DNA of 64,000 nucleotides from Loxodes magnus (taxonomy: Eukaryota > Ciliophora > Karyorelictea > Loxodida > Loxodidae), in assembly GCA_946699065.1 (NCBI GenBank), contig CAMPDV010002362.1:1-64000 (forward strand), written 5' to 3'. Under the pieces are notes generated by a model. That model saw only the letters and a list, made by a program, of their open reading frames with translations. It had not been told where the DNA came from and did no database searches. This document shows, piece after piece, positions 61,017 to 64,000 of this stretch. Made by a program: the position numbers and the translations under genes. Position 1 is the stretch's first letter, and the number at the start of each line of letters is the position of its first letter.

Positions 61017-64000
61017 CTAAAATCATATTAAAACTCCTACTTTTCTTCGCTTCTTTTCAAATTCACTCTTTCTATGATCACTTTCTTAACATTTTTCGTC
61101 TTTAAATCTTTTTTCCTAAAATCATATTAAAACTCACTTCCTACCTTTCTTCGCTTCTTTTCAAATTCCCTCTTTATATAATCACTTTCTTAACATTTTT
61201 CGTCTTTAAATCTTTTTTCCAAAAATCATATTAAAACTCACTTCCTACTTTTCTTCGCTTCTTTTCAAATTCCCTCTTTATATATCACTTTCTTAACATT
61301 TTTCGTCTTTAAATCTTTTTTCCAAAAATCATATTAAAACTCACTTCCTACTTTTCTTCGCTTCTTTTCAAATTCACTTTTAATATAATCACTTTCTTAA
61401 CATTTTTCGTCTTTAAATCTTTTTTCCAAAAATCATATTAAAACTCACTTCCTACTTTTCTTCGCTTCTTTTCAAATTCCCTCTTTATATAATCACTTTC
61501 TTAACATTTTTCGTCTTTAAATCTTTTTTCCTAAAATCATATTAAAACTCCTACTTTTCTTCGCTTCTTTTCAAATTCCCTCTTTATATAATCACTTTCT
61601 TAACATTTTTCGTCTTTAAATCTTTTTTCCAAAAATCATATTAAAACTCACTTCCTACCTTTCTTCGCTTCTTTTCAAATTCCCTCTTTATATAATCACT
61701 TTCTTAACATTTTTCGTCTTTAAATCTTTTTTCCAAAAATCATATTAAAACTCACTTCCTACTTTTCTTCGCTTCTTTACAAATTCCCTCTTTATATAAT
61801 CACTTTCTTAACATTTTTCGTCTTATAATCTTTTTTCCTAAAATCATATTAAAACTCACTTCCTACTTTTCTTCGCTTCTTTTCAAATTCCCTCTTTATA
61901 TAATCACTTTCTTAACATTTTTCGTCTTTAAATCTTTTTTCCAAAAATCATATTAAAACTCACTTACTTCTTTTCTTCGCTTCTTTTTAAATTCCTTTTT
62001 TCTATAATCACTTTTTTAACATTTTCGTCTTTAAATCTTTTTTCCAAAAATCATATTAAAACTCCTACTTTTCTTCGCTTCTTTTCAAATTCCCTCTTTA
62101 TATAATCACTTTCTTAACATTTTTCGTCTTTAAATCTTTTTTCCTAAAATCATATTAAAACTCCTACTTTTCTTCGCTTCTTTTCAAATTCACTTTTAAT
62201 ATGATCACTTTCTTAACATTTTTCGTCTTTAAATCTTTTTTCCTAAAATCATATTAAAACTCACTTCCTACTTTTCTTCGCTTCTTTTCAAATTCACTTT
62301 TAATATAATCACTTTCTTAACATTTTTCGTCTTTAAATCTTTTTTCCAAAAATCATATTAAAACTCCTACTTTTCTTCGCTTCTTTTCAAATTCCCTCTT
62401 TATATAATCACTTTCTTAACATTTTTCGTCTTTAAATCTTTTTTCCTAAAATCATATTAAAACTCACTTCCTACTTTTCTACGCTTCTTTTCAAATTCAC
62501 TTTTAATATAATCACTTTCTTAAAATTTTTCGTCTTTAAATCTTTTTTCCTAAAATCATATTAAAACTCACTTACTTCTTTTCTTCGCTTCTTTTCAAAT
62601 TCACTTTTAATATGATCACTTTCTTAACATTTTTCGTCTTTAAATCTTTTTTCCTAAAATCATATTAAAACTCACTTACTTCTTTTCTTCGCTTCTTTTC
62701 AAATTCCCTCTTTATATAATCACTTTCTTAACATTTTTCGTCTTTAAATCTTTTTTCCAAAAATCATATTAAAACTCCTACTTTTCTTCGCTTCTTTTCA
62801 AATTCACTTTTAATATAATCACTTTCTTAACATTTTTCGTCTTTAAATCTTTTTTCCTAAAATCATATTAAAACTCCTACTTTTCTTCGCTTCTTTTCAA
62901 ATTCACTTTTAATATAATCACTTTCTTAACATTTTTCGTCTTTAAATCTTTTTTCCTAAAATCATATTAAAACTCACTTACTTCTTTTCTTCGCTTCTTT
63001 TTAAATTCCTTTTTTCTATAATCACTTTTTTAACATTTTTTGTCTTTAAATCTTTTTTCCAAAAATCATATTAAAACTCCTACTTTTCTTCGCTTCTTTT
63101 CAAATTCCCTCTTTATATAATCACTTTCTTAACATTTTTCGTCTTTAAATCTTTTTTCCCAAAAATCATATTAAAACTCACTTCCTACTTTTCTTCGCTT
63201 CTTTTCAAATTCCCTCTTTATATAATCACTTTCTTAACATTTTTCGTCTTTAAATCTTTTTTCCAAAAATCATATTAAAACTCACTTCCTACTTTTCTTC
63301 GCTTCTTTTCAAATTCACTTTTAATATAATCACTTTCTTAACATTTTTCGTCTTTAAATCTTTTTTCCAAAAATCATATTAAAACTCACTTCCTACTTTT
63401 CTTCGCTTCTTTTCAAATTCCCTCTTTATATAATCACTTTCTTAACATTTTTCGTCTTTAAATCTTTTTTCCTAAAATCATATTAAAACTCACTTCCTAC
63501 TTTTCTTCGCTTCTTTTCAAATTCACTTTTAATATGATCACTTTCTTAACATTTTTCGTCTTATAATCTTTTTTCCTAAAATCATATTAAAACTAACTTT
63601 CCACTTTTCTTCGCTTCTTTTCAAATTCCCTCTTTCTATGATCATATTCTTAACATTTTTCGTCTTTAAATCTTTTTTCCTAAAATCATATTAAAACTCC
63701 TACTTTTCTTCGCTTCTTTTCAAATTCCCTCTTTATATAATCACTTTCTTAACATTTTTCGTCTTTAAATCTTTTTTCCAAAAATCATATTAAAACTCAC
63801 TTCCTACTTTTCTTCGCTTCTTTTCAAATTCCCTCTTTATATAATCACTTTCTTAACATTTTTCGTCTTTAAATCTTTTTTCCTAAAATCATATTAAAAC
63901 TCACTTACTTCTTTTCTTCGCTTCTTTTCAAATTCCCTCTTTATATAATCACTTTCTTAACATTTTTCGTCTTTAAATCTTTTTTCCAAAAATCATATTA
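61017..64000 (+). repeat. Segment duplicated from 38,410-41,394 (copy B), cut by the window edge
   Basis: This stretch repeats the monomer order of 38,410-41,394 at an offset of about 22,606 bp, including CCTACCTTTC, TTACAAATTC, CTTAAAATTTTTCG, TTTTTTGTC and AACTAACTTTCCAC units. Private differences here are one-base indels: a lost base near 61,282 (TATATCAC), a lost T near 62,027 (ACATTTTCGTC), and an extra C near 63,159. The duplication may extend past base 64,000. Confidence 0.9.

Larger units (their letters stand above)
1..64000 (+). repeat. Tandem satellite array, 99/104-bp monomer, spans the whole window
   Basis: The block beginning CATTTTTCGTCTTTAAATC recurs every 99 or 104 bases from the first base to the last, always in the same orientation. 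Examples of start-to-start spacing are 1 to 105 (104 bp) and 2,138 to 2,237 (99 bp). No unrelated sequence longer than a few bases interrupts it, and neither array edge is in the window. I estimate about 630 copies. Copies differ at a limited set of diagnostic positions shared by many monomers, as expected of a satellite homogenised by unequal exchange or gene conversion. Arrays of this size are typical of eukaryotic centromeric or pericentromeric heterochromatin, but nothing here proves centromere function. I do not recognise the family. Confidence 0.99.

Noticed and set aside
1..64000. CRISPR array
   Set aside because: The whole 99/104-bp unit repeats with no unique spacers; variable positions are shared subtypes. 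Repeat length, copy number and composition fit a satellite, not direct repeats of 25-40 bp with unrelated spacers.
1..64000. CENP-B box
   Set aside because: TTTCGTCTTTAAATC has the TTCG start, but not the later A and CGGG required by the NTTCGNNNNANNCGGGN core, and the + strand has almost no G. The TTCGCTTC site also fails. No centromere-protein site can be claimed.
1..64000. Minisatellite inside a coding gene (33-residue protein repeat, since 99 = 3 x 33)
   Set aside because: Every frame on both strands is closed within one monomer, and the 104-bp units would shift the frame.
1..64000. Bacterial or viral repeat region, replication origin iterons
   Set aside because: The array is more than 64 kb of one uniform unit, without a gene, and ends on neither side. 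Iteron clusters are far shorter and neighbour replication genes.
1..64000. Inverted monomers or change of array orientation
   Set aside because: Reading the whole window, every CATTTTTCG block is on the + strand; I found no reverse-complement block (CGAAAAATG) in the given strand.

Overview
This window is one uninterrupted block of satellite DNA. All 64,000 bases are head-to-tail copies, in a single orientation, of an AT-rich monomer of 99 or 104 bp. I estimate about 630 copies (64,000 divided by a mean spacing near 101 bp). I see no gene, RNA gene, transposon insertion, inversion or unique sequence, and both ends of the window lie inside the array. A megabase-style satellite like this points to a eukaryotic chromosome, most likely centromeric, pericentromeric or other heterochromatin. 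I do not recognise the satellite and cannot name the species from it.

The monomer (counted from the C of CATTTTTCG) carries about 75% A+T. A hand count of the 99-bp form gives T 49, A 25, C 23, G 2, so the + strand is strongly pyrimidine-rich and almost free of G. The two invariant G's each sit in a CpG, about 50 bp apart. The 99/104 difference is a 5-bp insertion (ACTTC, or ACTTA in some subtypes) after AAAACTC. Other diagnostic positions are CCAAAAA/CCTAAAA, TTTTCAAATT/TTTTTAAATT, several versions of the segment around positions 74-90, and CTTTCTTAAC/CTTTTTTAAC/ATATTCTTAAC before the next monomer. All three + frames and all three - frames contain stops inside every consensus monomer.

Layout by monomer subtype: 1-2,038 is mixed and begins with long ACTTACTTC monomers. 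2,039-6,540 is almost pure 99-bp monomer with a clean 594-bp duplication. 6,541-9,540 is mixed, with CTTTTTTAAC and AATAATATT variants. 9,541-24,990 is a domain of 2.1-2.8 kb higher-order repeats (HORs) marked by TAAAC/TAGATC. 24,991-32,400 holds a derived form of that marker plus paired ACTTTCTAC monomers. 32,401-38,409 includes a 1.6-kb HOR and a half-monomer deletion. 38,410-64,000 is richer in 104-bp monomers, with 718-bp and 2.15-kb HORs, 203-bp dimer duplications, and a 3-kb segment that appears twice, 22.6 kb apart.

The monomer order carries a readable history of local unequal exchange: each zone has its own HOR, and marker mutations accumulate in a nested series. Single-base homopolymer indels are concentrated in about 18.7-42 kb, which may be base-calling error rather than biology. 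No undescribed protein- or RNA-based system is visible. The interesting content is the structure of the array itself.
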